Source of the DNA: Actinomadura sp. KC216 | GTDB lineage: Bacteria; Actinomycetota; Actinomycetes; Streptosporangiales; Streptosporangiaceae | DNA: 61,500 nt | Assembly: GCF_004348535.1 (NCBI RefSeq) | Contig: NZ_SMJX01000010.1 | Span: 1-61,500 of the forward strand | Reading direction: 5' to 3' | Translations under genes and position numbers: made by a program | Notes under the pieces: model-generated | What the model was told of the DNA's origin: nothing | Databases searched by the model: none | The model's input: the letters and a program-made list of their open reading frames with translations, nothing else | Shown: positions 8,724 through 15,996 of the stretch, piece after piece | Numbering within the stretch: position 1 is the stretch's first letter | How the letters are laid out: each line of letters opens with the position of its first letter

Positions 8724-9190
8724 TGCCCGCTAATCCTGCCGTCCGCCGACGGTCCAGGCGCCTCTTGCTCGATGGGCGGTGCGATCGCGGGTCGGTGACG
8801 CTGGAACTCGTCATCTTCGCTCCTGCGCTGATCATCATGCTGCTCTTTGTCGTCGCCGCTGGTCGCATCGCCCAAGCCCACCAAGCAGTCGAAGCCGCCG
8901 CACGCGACGCCGCTCGCCAAGCCAGCATCGCCCGCGACCCGAACACCGCACAGGTAAACGCCACCAGCAGCGCCCAAGCAACACTCGACCGCGAGGGCCT
9001 GAACTGTCCCGCACACGTCAGCGTGGACACCTCCGGGTTCGCCCGGCCCGTCGGAGCCCCCGCCACCGTCACCACCCACGTGAGGTGCACCGTCCATCTC
9101 GCCGACGTTTCCCTAGCCGGCGTCCCCACCACCACGGTAACCGCGCGTTTCACCAGCCCGATCGACCCGTTTCGAGGGCGGCAATCATGA
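8723..9190 (+). CDS. TadE-like pseudopilin 2
   Basis: A 155-residue TadE-family protein with the same processing site: CDRG then SVTLELVIF, again Glu+5 after Gly-23. The membrane helix 'APALIIMLLFVVAAGRI' and the TadE core 'AVEAAARDAARQASIARD' follow. Two cysteines in the extracytoplasmic part ('LNCPAHV', 'VRCTVHL') could form a disulfide. ATGs at 8720 and 8723 both fit; GGAGG at 8712-8716 gives 6-base spacing to 8723. Its stop overlaps the next ATG. Confidence 0.8.
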   Translation: MPANPAVRRRSRRLLLDGRCDRGSVTLELVIFAPALIIMLLFVVAAGRIAQAHQAVEAAARDAARQASIARDPNTAQVNATSSAQATLDREGLNCPAHVSVDTSGFARPVGAPATVTTHVRCTVHLADVSLAGVPTTTVTARFTSPIDPFRGRQS

Positions 9191-9645
9191 GGCCGAACGC
9201 CCTGACCATCACCCGGAAGTTGCGGACCCGAGACGGCGGGGCGATCAGCCTGCTCGTCATCGTCTTCTTTCTCGCCCTGCTGGCAGCGGCGGGCCTGGTC
9301 GTCGACGGCGGCGCCAAACTCCGCGCCGCACGCCAAGCCTCCGCCGTCGCCGAAGAAGCCGCCCGCGCCGGGGCCGGCCGGATCGACCGCGACCGCGCCT
9401 ACACCCGAGGCGGCCGGTTCGTCGTCGACCGCAACGCCGCCGTCAGCGCCGCCCGCGCGTACCTGGCCAGTAGCGGAAACACCGGATCGGTCACCATCAC
9501 CAGCGGCCAACGGATCCGCGTCACCGTCACCATCACCGAACCCACCGTCCTGCTGGCGGCCATCGGCATCAACAACCTCCAGGTGACCAAGACCGCCACC
9601 GCCGACCTCCTCCAGGGAGTCGAACGTGAGGACCGTAGGTTCTGA
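9187..9645 (+). CDS. TadG-like (Tad-domain) pilus assembly protein
   Basis: The last gene of the Tad operon, 152 residues. The N-terminal 'DGGAISLLVIVFFLALLAAA' is the classic 'RGxxxLL' entry into a single membrane helix seen in Tad/TadG proteins, without the Glu+5 of the three preceding pilins. 'GLVVDGGAKLRAARQASAVA' is the conserved Tad domain continuation. It is short for TadG and lacks a von Willebrand domain. The ATG at 9187 overlaps the preceding stop. The 160 bp that follow show no clear terminator, and the next gene runs the other way. Confidence 0.75.
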   Translation: MRPNALTITRKLRTRDGGAISLLVIVFFLALLAAAGLVVDGGAKLRAARQASAVAEEAARAGAGRIDRDRAYTRGGRFVVDRNAAVSAARAYLASSGNTGSVTITSGQRIRVTVTITEPTVLLAAIGINNLQVTKTATADLLQGVEREDRRF

Positions 9646-9805
9646 CCCATCACCCTCCAGCGCCCTCTTGATGCTCATGAAAGTCACCGTTGAAAACCGG
9701 CTGTAGACCGGGCTTCGGTTCTTCGCGGAGAAGCGTCAACCGCTAACTTCTCCCGTCCCCGTGCTTGGGCCCGTGCCACTTCATGCGGGGCCATGACGGG
9801 GCAGG

Positions 9806-10633
9806 TCACCTCAACTGGTCGAGTAGCTCTGCGGCGGCTTCCGTCATCGGGTCGGTGAGGGGTCCTTTCCGCCCGGTCCGTTTAAAGGCACGGACTACGT
9901 TGGCGCACATCATGAGCCGGGTGAGTTGCCCGGTTCTGGTGGACAGTACGTCTGCGAACACATCGGTGACTTTGTCGGCTAGGGCGGGAACCCGTATGGA
10001 TGCGGCCCACAGGGATACGGCGTCGAGTGCGGCCGGTCCCTGTCCCCAGCTCTCCCAGTCGATGATCGTCAGGTCTGGCCCGCACAGGTTCGCCCACCCG
10101 AGGTCGCCGTGGACAGTTGCCCAGTCGGTGATGGTGGTGTCGATCCCTTCTCCGTAGGCGTCGGTGATCCGGCCGGACAGGTGGGTTTGAGTCATGCAGA
10201 CGCGGTCGGTTGCGTGCCCGGCGAGCGTTTCGCAGGCTGTCCGTAGGTCCGACCACCACGCGTCTGGCAGCCCCGGGTCGGAGGGGATGGCGGCTTGGGG
10301 TGAGATCACCGGGTCGGCGCTCCGGGTCATTTCCTCGGCTCGCCAGACGACCTTGCGGCTCTGGTCGTGCCAGGATGTGGCGGCCTGCCAGACCGGGCGG
10401 GGTACGCCGTCCAGCGCGAGCGCGGCCTCGAACCCGGTGAGCGCCTGGGCGTTGAGTTTCTCTGGCTGGTACCAGCTCAGACGCACCCAGGTTCCGGTGC
10501 TCGTCGGGAACCCGGCGGTGCCGTTGAGTGCGCTGTAGTGAGCTTCGCTGCGGTTGAGGACGACCCCGAGGCGGGATTCGAGGACGGTGAGGACGTCGTC
10601 GTGTGGGGTCTTGGACAGGTCGTACAGGTTCAC
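9806..10633 (-). CDS. APH-family phosphotransferase in the candidate RiPP operon
   Basis: A 275-residue kinase-fold protein of the aminoglycoside/choline phosphotransferase (APH) family. The catalytic loop reads VHGDLGWAN (HGDxxxxN) and the metal-binding Asp is in IIDWESWG. The N-terminal lobe is reduced: 'GFPTSTGTWVRLSWYQ' sits in the expected region without a textbook glycine loop. It is the last gene of a minus-strand operon, and its GTG start overlaps the stop of the aldo/keto reductase gene (GTGA). In this setting it may phosphorylate the modified peptide or confer self-protection; both are inference. Family call is firm. Confidence 0.8.
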   Translation of the reverse strand: MNLYDLSKTPHDDVLTVLESRLGVVLNRSEAHYSALNGTAGFPTSTGTWVRLSWYQPEKLNAQALTGFEAALALDGVPRPVWQAATSWHDQSRKVVWRAEEMTRSADPVISPQAAIPSDPGLPDAWWSDLRTACETLAGHATDRVCMTQTHLSGRITDAYGEGIDTTITDWATVHGDLGWANLCGPDLTIIDWESWGQGPAALDAVSLWAASIRVPALADKVTDVFADVLSTRTGQLTRLMMCANVVRAFKRTGRKGPLTDPMTEAAAELLDQLR

Positions 10634-11475
10634 TGGGTCACCGTAGCCTCACGGTCGGCGAGCAGCGCCCGGTACGCCGCAATTCTGTTCTGGTCGATGT
10701 CGAGGCTGACGGCTGCGACCAGTTCGACCAGGTGGGCGGGCTGGTCAGCACCAACGGCGATGGTTGACACCTCGGGCAGGTGGTAGGCGGCGGCGAACGC
10801 TGCCAGCACTGGGCTGGGCTCCTGCTCGCCTGGGGCGAAGGTGTGGGCGGCGGGCCAGGGGACGGCTTCGGTGTCACCGCCGAACGGTGCCATGCCCCAC
10901 CGGGAGGCGTGAGTGATGCGCAGCAGTTCTGTGAGGTCTTCGGCGGCTCTGAGGGCCTGGTCACTGACGGTGAGGCCGCACCTGGTCATCAGGACATCCG
11001 GGATGGGCAGCCGCCTCGACTTCGCGTAGGGGGTGAGGATGCCGGGCCGCCACGTCGAGATCCCCCACGCCCTCGTGATTCCCTGCGTCTTGGTTTCCGC
11101 TAGGGCTGTGGTCGCGGAGGCGAGTATGTCGGCTCCGGCACTCGGCGGAAGGCCGTCCAGTGATCGTTCCGGGTTGTGCAGGAACACCAGGTCGGGGGTA
11201 CGGCCGAGGTCAGCCGCGCTCTGTTGGACCGCCCGCCTGAGCCGGACCGGGTCGAGACTGTGCCCTTCGGGGAAGAAGCCGACCTTGGTGGAGATCTCGA
11301 ACTCTCCCAGTAGATCCCCGGCTACTCGTGCCAGCGTCGAATGGGATGCGAAGTTCAGATAGTTGAAGGCGGTGTCGAGGCGTTGGACTCCAAGGCCCAG
11401 CGCGGCCTCCAGCGTCACGCGCAGGTGACTAGACCGGTGTAGCCCAAGGACAATTCCTCGGTCATCGGCGCGCAT
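10630..11475 (-). CDS. Aldo/keto reductase in the candidate RiPP operon
   Basis: A 281-residue NAD(P)H-dependent aldo/keto reductase of the TIM-barrel family. All four catalytic positions are visible: Asp in QRLDTAF, Tyr in FNYLNF, Lys in ISTKVGF and His in LVFLHNPE. ATG 11475 has GGAGGGG just upstream. It lies within the last 61 bases of the JmjC gene, so translation is coupled. It could reduce a carbonyl generated on the peptide by the oxygenase; that link is inference from operon structure. Confidence 0.8.
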   Translation of the reverse strand: MRADDRGIVLGLHRSSHLRVTLEAALGLGVQRLDTAFNYLNFASHSTLARVAGDLLGEFEISTKVGFFPEGHSLDPVRLRRAVQQSAADLGRTPDLVFLHNPERSLDGLPPSAGADILASATTALAETKTQGITRAWGISTWRPGILTPYAKSRRLPIPDVLMTRCGLTVSDQALRAAEDLTELLRITHASRWGMAPFGGDTEAVPWPAAHTFAPGEQEPSPVLAAFAAAYHLPEVSTIAVGADQPAHLVELVAAVSLDIDQNRIAAYRALLADREATVTQ

Positions 11476-12602
11476 ATCCCCTCCTTCACCAGTGCCGCCG
11501 CCACGGTGCGGGTGTCGGCGTCGGTGAATTGCACCGGTGCGCCGCTCAGCAGCGATTCCAGCGCGTTGGCGGCTCGTGCCTTGAAGGTGAGCTTCTTGCC
11601 GGCCGCCAAGACGGCGATGGTGTCGCCGTGCTGCTCCGTGGACGGCTCGAATTGGGTGACGCACACCGCTCCGTGCGGTTCGCCGAACAGGTCGAAGGCG
11701 GGGATTTGCCGGGCCGGTGGGCGCTGTGTCTCCCGCGCGTGCAGGGAGTCGGCCGGGGTGTGCTCTGCCGCCAGTTTTGCCACGGCGGCGAGGAGTTCGG
11801 CCTGTTGCGCAGCCCACGCTTCCGGCACGGCCCACCGGTCCAGATCGGTCCGGAATAGATCCTCGGCGCGGCTCTGGTCGGCGAGCCAACTCATCCACGT
11901 AACGCCGGTCCGCTTCACGAACCCGACGGTGGCGTGCAGACTGAACCCTTCCCCCATGCCTTCCCGAGTGGCGCGGTGCCAGTGTCCCCGAGGGATGTGC
12001 ATGACCTCCCCGGCTTTCAGGACGCCTGACCAAACGACGTCCTGGCTGGGTTCGGTGGAGGTGACGGCGTCCCGGTACATCGGCGCGTTCCGCGACGGGG
12101 CGCGCACCTCCCAGCTCTTCTCGCCCGCCACCTGGAAGATGATCACGTCGTGGTCGTCCCAGTGCATGTCGAACCCTGCCGCCTCCTGGGTGGTGAGGTA
12201 GGCATTGATCTGCACGATCTCGTGCGACCACCACTGCAGGGCCCGGCAGAACACCTCAAGGACCGGGTCGAATACGTCGATCTCGTCCAGAACGAGTGTG
12301 CACCCCTCGCGCAGGATCGCATCGAGCTTGATGGTGTCGACCATGCGTATGCTCTGGCCGCGACGGCCGATCTCGTCGGTGCAGTACTGGAAGGGGTGAA
12401 GTTCTCGCCCGGACTGGAAGCACCGAAGCTGCGGCGTGGTCAGGCTCCGCCGGGTCGCCAGGTCCAGCAGCTTGGTCGGCGTCAGCAGACGGGCGGACAC
12501 ACCCGTACCGGGCAACTGTCCCCGGACGAAGTCCGTCCCCACCCTGTCGGGGCCACTCCACCCGAGGGCTTGCTCCATCGCCGAGACGATGAGGTGTTCC
12601 AT
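11415..12602 (-). CDS. JmjC/cupin 2-oxoglutarate oxygenase (ribosomal-oxygenase-like)
   Basis: A 395-residue Fe(II)/2-oxoglutarate oxygenase of the JmjC-cupin (Cupin_4, ROX) type. The HxD pair is in FDMHWDDHD (near residue 147) and the distal His in MHIPRGHWH. 'VIIFQVAGEKSWEV' is the conserved strand of ROX proteins, and a winged-helix-like C-terminal part follows (about residues 310-395). Characterised relatives hydroxylate Arg or His in ribosomal proteins. Here the gene follows a 52-codon peptide gene by 89 bp with only a hairpin between, and precedes a coupled reductase gene, so peptide hydroxylation is the natural guess. AGGAGCAGGAG precedes the ATG. Confidence 0.8.
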   Translation of the reverse strand: MEHLIVSAMEQALGWSGPDRVGTDFVRGQLPGTGVSARLLTPTKLLDLATRRSLTTPQLRCFQSGRELHPFQYCTDEIGRRGQSIRMVDTIKLDAILREGCTLVLDEIDVFDPVLEVFCRALQWWSHEIVQINAYLTTQEAAGFDMHWDDHDVIIFQVAGEKSWEVRAPSRNAPMYRDAVTSTEPSQDVVWSGVLKAGEVMHIPRGHWHRATREGMGEGFSLHATVGFVKRTGVTWMSWLADQSRAEDLFRTDLDRWAVPEAWAAQQAELLAAVAKLAAEHTPADSLHARETQRPPARQIPAFDLFGEPHGAVCVTQFEPSTEQHGDTIAVLAAGKKLTFKARAANALESLLSGAPVQFTDADTRTVAAALVKEGICAPMTEELSLGYTGLVTCA

Positions 12603-12634
12603 CTCCTGCTCCTTTGAATGCTTGCCTGAAGGTG

Positions 12635-12667
12635 GGGAGGGCCCGCTGCGGGGGTTCGGGCCCTCCC
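12635..12667 (-). terminator. Hairpin between peptide gene and oxygenase gene
   Basis: A perfect 10-bp inverted repeat (GGGAGGGCCC, 13-base loop, GGGCCCTCCC) lies 25 bp after the peptide stop and 32 bp before the oxygenase start. There is no T-tract, so it is probably a leaky attenuator or a processing/stability hairpin that keeps peptide mRNA in excess. That arrangement is common between RiPP precursors and their enzymes. Confidence 0.55.
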
Positions 12668-12691
12668 TCCTTTCGATGGATCGGGGGCGCG

Positions 12692-12850
12692 TCAGCCTCG
12701 GCCGGGGAAGTTGTGGTCCTTGTTCTCGCCGTCGTCACCGACTGATGTGCCGGTCGGGTCGGAGTGCTCGGAGTCGAACCGGTCGTGGACCACGGAAAGG
12801 GCTTCCACAGTGATGAGCAGGTCGCTGGTAGCGGCGGTGTCGGTGTCCAT
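12692..12850 (-). CDS. Candidate RiPP precursor peptide, 52 aa
   Basis: A short gene of 53 codons including the stop, ATG 12850 with GGAAGG upstream. The N-terminal half ('DTAATSDLLITVEALSVVHD') looks like a leader that can form an amphipathic helix. The C-terminal half is acidic and polar with Asp, Asn, His, Ser and Gly (SEHSDPTGTSVGDD, then ENKDHNFPGRG). It has no Cys, so lanthionine or heterocycle chemistry from Cys is excluded. It is followed by a stable hairpin and three enzyme genes in one operon. No function is known to me; the precursor role is inferred from size, composition and context. Confidence 0.6.
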   Translation of the reverse strand: MDTDTAATSDLLITVEALSVVHDRFDSEHSDPTGTSVGDDGENKDHNFPGRG

Positions 12851-12937
12851 CGTTTGATCACCTTCCGAAGGGGGTCGGGTAGCGGACGACCGGAGGATCG
12901 GGCGGCCCGCGTGCCCTGTCGACCTTCACGTGTGCCT

Positions 12938-13312
12938 TCACCTTCGCACCGGCACCGAAAGGGCCACCGCGATCGTGCGGGCATGCCCGTGCGCCTGCCC
13001 CGGCCGGTAGATGTCGTTGGCATCGCCGAGTTCGTCGCCGGTCGGGTGGTACCGCAAGTGCAAGCGATCGCCAGTGGCATATAGGCAGGCCACCTGGACC
13101 GTCTTGCCGCGCCGGTTCGGGTTCCAGCACCGCAGTACCTGCGGGTCGTCTCCGACGTCGGTCGCTAGGCGCGAGTGGACTCCGAAATCACGCAGATCCC
13201 CGGCGAGGGCAAGCAGCACGGTTCGGGGACGCAGGGCCTTCTCATCGGTAGCCAACTCGCCGGCGCGGGGAATGGTCCTCCGGTCGGTCCGCCGCGGGGT
13301 ATCGAGTGCCAT
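12938..13312 (-). CDS. Hypothetical protein upstream of the peptide gene, 124 aa
   Basis: A 124-residue basic soluble protein (ATG 13312). The middle ('TVLLALAGDLRDFGVHSRLA' then 'VQVACLYATGDRLHLRYHP') looks like a compact alpha/beta fold with alternating strands. I do not recognise a family. It ends 87 bp before the peptide gene on the same strand and is divergent from an XRE-DUF5753 regulator. It could be a RiPP recognition or regulatory partner, but nothing in the sequence proves it. Confidence 0.55.
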   Translation of the reverse strand: MALDTPRRTDRRTIPRAGELATDEKALRPRTVLLALAGDLRDFGVHSRLATDVGDDPQVLRCWNPNRRGKTVQVACLYATGDRLHLRYHPTGDELGDANDIYRPGQAHGHARTIAVALSVPVRR

Positions 13313-13563
13313 CACGCAGCCCCCGTGGCCCATGGGGCGTATTTGGCTCTGATGTTGACGGCGGTCGGCATCGGGTCCCTCCGAGCGGGATGCGTGAACC
13401 TTGGGTGTCATCCGACACTGACCGTCGGCCGGGCCCCGCCGGAAGAGAGTTGACGAAAGTTGACCCCCCGGCTCGCTCACCGGCGAAGGGCTTCGGTAGA
13501 ACCAGGGGTCAACCCTCGTCAATCTCCGCTGGTGACGAGCTCGCCGTAGGTAAGGATCGCTCT

Positions 13564-14445
13564 GTGCCGTCCTCGTCGTCCTCCTCCGCGCAGCAGGCCC
13601 GGCAGCACCTCGCCGACCAGCTCCGCGAGCTGCGCACCGACGCCGGTCTGACCGGCCGGGAATTCGCACGCCGAGCCGGGTGGAAGGACGCCACCAAGGT
13701 CTCCCAGGTCGAACGCGCCAACCGGCCCGCTTCGGCCGCAGACGTCCGGCTGTGGTGCCGCCTATGCGGTGCATCGGAACAGCGCACGAAAGAGCTGCTG
13801 GCCGAGCAGCGCGCCGTGGCTGGGATGTGGGTCACCTACCAACGGCTCAACCGGGGCGGGCTGAAACGAGCGCAGGAGTCTGTACGCGACATCTACGAGC
13901 GGGCCACACTGATGCGCGACTACCAGACCCGCGTCATTCCCGGCCTGCTCCAGACAGACGCCTATACCCACGAATGCCTGGCCGCGGTGAAGGTCGAGCA
14001 ACTGGTGGAAACCGACGATGTCGGCGAGGCCGTCGCCGAACGCATGGACCGTCAGCAGGTGCTGCGCCGCCCCGGCGCGCGTTTCGTCTTCCTCATTGAG
14101 GAGCCGGTCCTATGGCTGCGCTCGGTGCCGACCGATGTGCACGCCCAACAGCTCCGGCATCTCCTAGACGTGATGCGCTGGCCGTCGGTGTCCCTCGGCG
14201 TTATCCCGCTGACCACCGACCGCAGAATCTCCTACGGCGGGGACGGCCCTGGCGTGTGGCCCGAAGAACCGTTCCTCATCACCGACAACTCCCTGGTGAA
14301 CGTGGAACTGGTGTCAGGCTTCCTGACCGTTACCCACCCGGACGAGGTCGCCGCCTACGTCCGGGCGTGGGAACGGCTGTTTCCCCTCGCCGTACACGGC
14401 GATCGCGTCGCAGCGATCATCAGCCGGGTCCTAGAGAGCCTTTGA
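13564..14445 (+). CDS. XRE-family regulator with DUF5753
   Basis: A 293-residue actinobacterial transcription regulator. Residues 12-70 form an XRE HTH ('LRELRTDAGLTGREFARRAG' and 'KVSQVERANRPASAADVRLW'). The remainder is the DUF5753 ligand/partner domain with its hallmark 'RVIPGLLQTDAYT' and later 'VSLGVIPLTTDRRI'. I chose GTG 13564 because AAGGA lies 8 bases upstream; the frame is open further but lacks coding character. Such genes usually pair with small DUF397 proteins; none follows here. It is divergent from the peptide operon and may control it. Confidence 0.85.
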   Translation: MPSSSSSSAQQARQHLADQLRELRTDAGLTGREFARRAGWKDATKVSQVERANRPASAADVRLWCRLCGASEQRTKELLAEQRAVAGMWVTYQRLNRGGLKRAQESVRDIYERATLMRDYQTRVIPGLLQTDAYTHECLAAVKVEQLVETDDVGEAVAERMDRQQVLRRPGARFVFLIEEPVLWLRSVPTDVHAQQLRHLLDVMRWPSVSLGVIPLTTDRRISYGGDGPGVWPEEPFLITDNSLVNVELVSGFLTVTHPDEVAAYVRAWERLFPLAVHGDRVAAIISRVLESL

Positions 14446-14469
14446 AGGGGAAGCGAAAGGGACGGGTGA

Positions 14470-15237
14470 TCAGCGCTCTGCCGACGTACGGGGCGGCTTG
14501 TACTCGGCGTGCGGGATGGCCCGCTCCCAGACCCGTTCGAACGCCAGCAGGCACCGGGCGACGATGTCCGGGTCAGAGGTGAACTCCTCCTCTTCTGTGT
14601 CGGTGCCGTCGCCCGAACAGAAGTTGAACGCGACCAACTTGTGGTCCAGCAGCCAGAAGTCGGCACCCGGCAGCATCAAGTCGAACGCGCGGCGACGCGG
14701 CAGCCAGCGCACGTCCTCACCGGCCTTGATGTTGTGCTCGGTGAGCATGTGCTCCCATGCGATGTAGTCCGTGACCGGCTCCGACACGATCCGGGCACGG
14801 CGGAACTCCGCGCCGCGCTCCACCGCCGAGGACACGATGGAGTTCCACTCCGTCCAGTCTAGGTCGCCGGGGCCACCCGCCAGCCAGTCGTGGAACGCGG
14901 GAGCGCTGGCATCGTAGGTGTCGCGCATCTCCAAGTGGAGCGCTGATCGCCGCACCTGCTTGAGCAGGTCGTACACCGTCACCGGGCCATGACCTGTCCG
15001 GCCTGGCTCGAACGTCCCGGCAGCCGCCTCGGCCACTTTGGGAATCATGTCATTGGCCAACCACACCGTGGACTCGTCGGCCGCCTCCTCGTTGTCGCGG
15101 GCGAGCCTGGCCAGGACCACCGGATCAGTGACGGTCTTGCCTCGCACGTACAGACCCGTCTTGTCACGCCACACCGCCGGACACTTCCCCTGCGGCGACT
15201 GGTCGGTTTCGCCGACGAACTCGATGTTTTCCGTCAC
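14470..15237 (-). CDS. DUF6879 protein with N-terminal extension
   Basis: A 255-residue protein. The C-terminal two thirds match DUF6879: 'DDFxxLLxxxRxSALHLEMRDTY'-like start, 'GAEFRRARIVSEPVTDYIAW', 'VRWLPRRRAFDLMLPGADFW' and 'LVAFNFCSGDG'. The N-terminal 85 residues ('IEFVGETDQSPQGKCPAVW', 'VWLANDMIPKVAEAA') form the small partner protein that I usually expect as a separate upstream gene; here the frame is continuous. GTG 15237 follows GGAGG by 5 bases. An internal GTG at 14982 could start the DUF6879 part alone. Function unknown; the family accompanies XRE-DUF5753 regulators. Confidence 0.7.
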   Translation of the reverse strand: MTENIEFVGETDQSPQGKCPAVWRDKTGLYVRGKTVTDPVVLARLARDNEEAADESTVWLANDMIPKVAEAAAGTFEPGRTGHGPVTVYDLLKQVRRSALHLEMRDTYDASAPAFHDWLAGGPGDLDWTEWNSIVSSAVERGAEFRRARIVSEPVTDYIAWEHMLTEHNIKAGEDVRWLPRRRAFDLMLPGADFWLLDHKLVAFNFCSGDGTDTEEEEFTSDPDIVARCLLAFERVWERAIPHAEYKPPRTSAER

Positions 15238-15432
15238 TGAGCCCTCCATCGGGATGAGAGGTTGCAGACCGACACCGACTCTCACCCCGACCACCGGCCC
15301 GGTCAACGTCCGGCCTGACCATCCCGTGATTATCAGGCCACCCGGAAGGCGGAAACGCTCCGGCACGCAACGCGCGACATGGCACGCCAGCCGGTCAAGA
15401 CTGAAGGCAAGCGCCGCTGTCATTCTGGGTCC

Positions 15433-15996
15433 ATGACAGCCCAGCCGCGCATCTTTGTCGTCGGGCCACCAGGCATCGGCAAGACGACCGTCGTCGACGA
15501 CCTGGTCAAGCGGTTGAAGGCCGCAGGTCTTCAGGTAGGAGGCATCCTGACGATCGAGGTCCGCAAGGGTCGCCGCCGCACCGGGTTCATCATGCAAGAG
15601 ATCGACGGCCCCGCAGCGCTCATCGCACATCAGGACTGGGAGGACGGTCCTCGCGTGGGCCGTTACCGTGTGAACGTTTCCGCTCTGGAACGCATCGCCC
15701 TCCCTGCTCTAGACCATGCGATAGCGAACGCCGATGTGATCGTCGTTGACGAACTCGCTCGCATGGAGCTGTTGTCGGACGCGTTCGTGGCCGGTCTGGA
15801 AGACCTCCTCACTCGGTCGCGACCACTAGTAGCGACCGCGCAGCTGGCGTCCCATCCGAGGCTGGACGAACTCAAAGCGCGTGACGACATTGAACTGGTA
15901 ACGGTGACGGAGACGAACCGAGACACCTTGGCCGCGATCTTGGCGTCCCGGCTGAGCGGAGATCGAGGCCCAGGCTCTACCGTACGCCCGCGATGA
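15433..15996 (+). CDS. THEP1-like nucleoside-triphosphatase
   Basis: A 187-residue P-loop NTPase of the NTPase_1/THEP1 family. Walker A is GPPGIGKTT at residues 11-19. Walker B is VIVVDELARMEL (family consensus DEIGxMEL). 'VGGILTIEVRKGRRRTGFIM' is the family strand after helix 1. These enzymes hydrolyse NTPs, with a physiological role that is not well settled. Its 3' end overlaps the convergent XRE-TPR gene by 20 bp. Confidence 0.8.
   Translation: MTAQPRIFVVGPPGIGKTTVVDDLVKRLKAAGLQVGGILTIEVRKGRRRTGFIMQEIDGPAALIAHQDWEDGPRVGRYRVNVSALERIALPALDHAIANADVIVVDELARMELLSDAFVAGLEDLLTRSRPLVATAQLASHPRLDELKARDDIELVTVTETNRDTLAAILASRLSGDRGPGSTVRPR

Noticed and set aside
9646..9805. Possible terminator stem after the Tad operon (CTTC-GCGGA-GAAG)
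   Set aside because: Only four base pairs and no T-run, too weak to call.
13306..13563. Upstream extension of the XRE-DUF5753 frame
   Set aside because: Composition is noise-like and it overlaps the divergent gene. The GTG at 13564 has a proper ribosome site.
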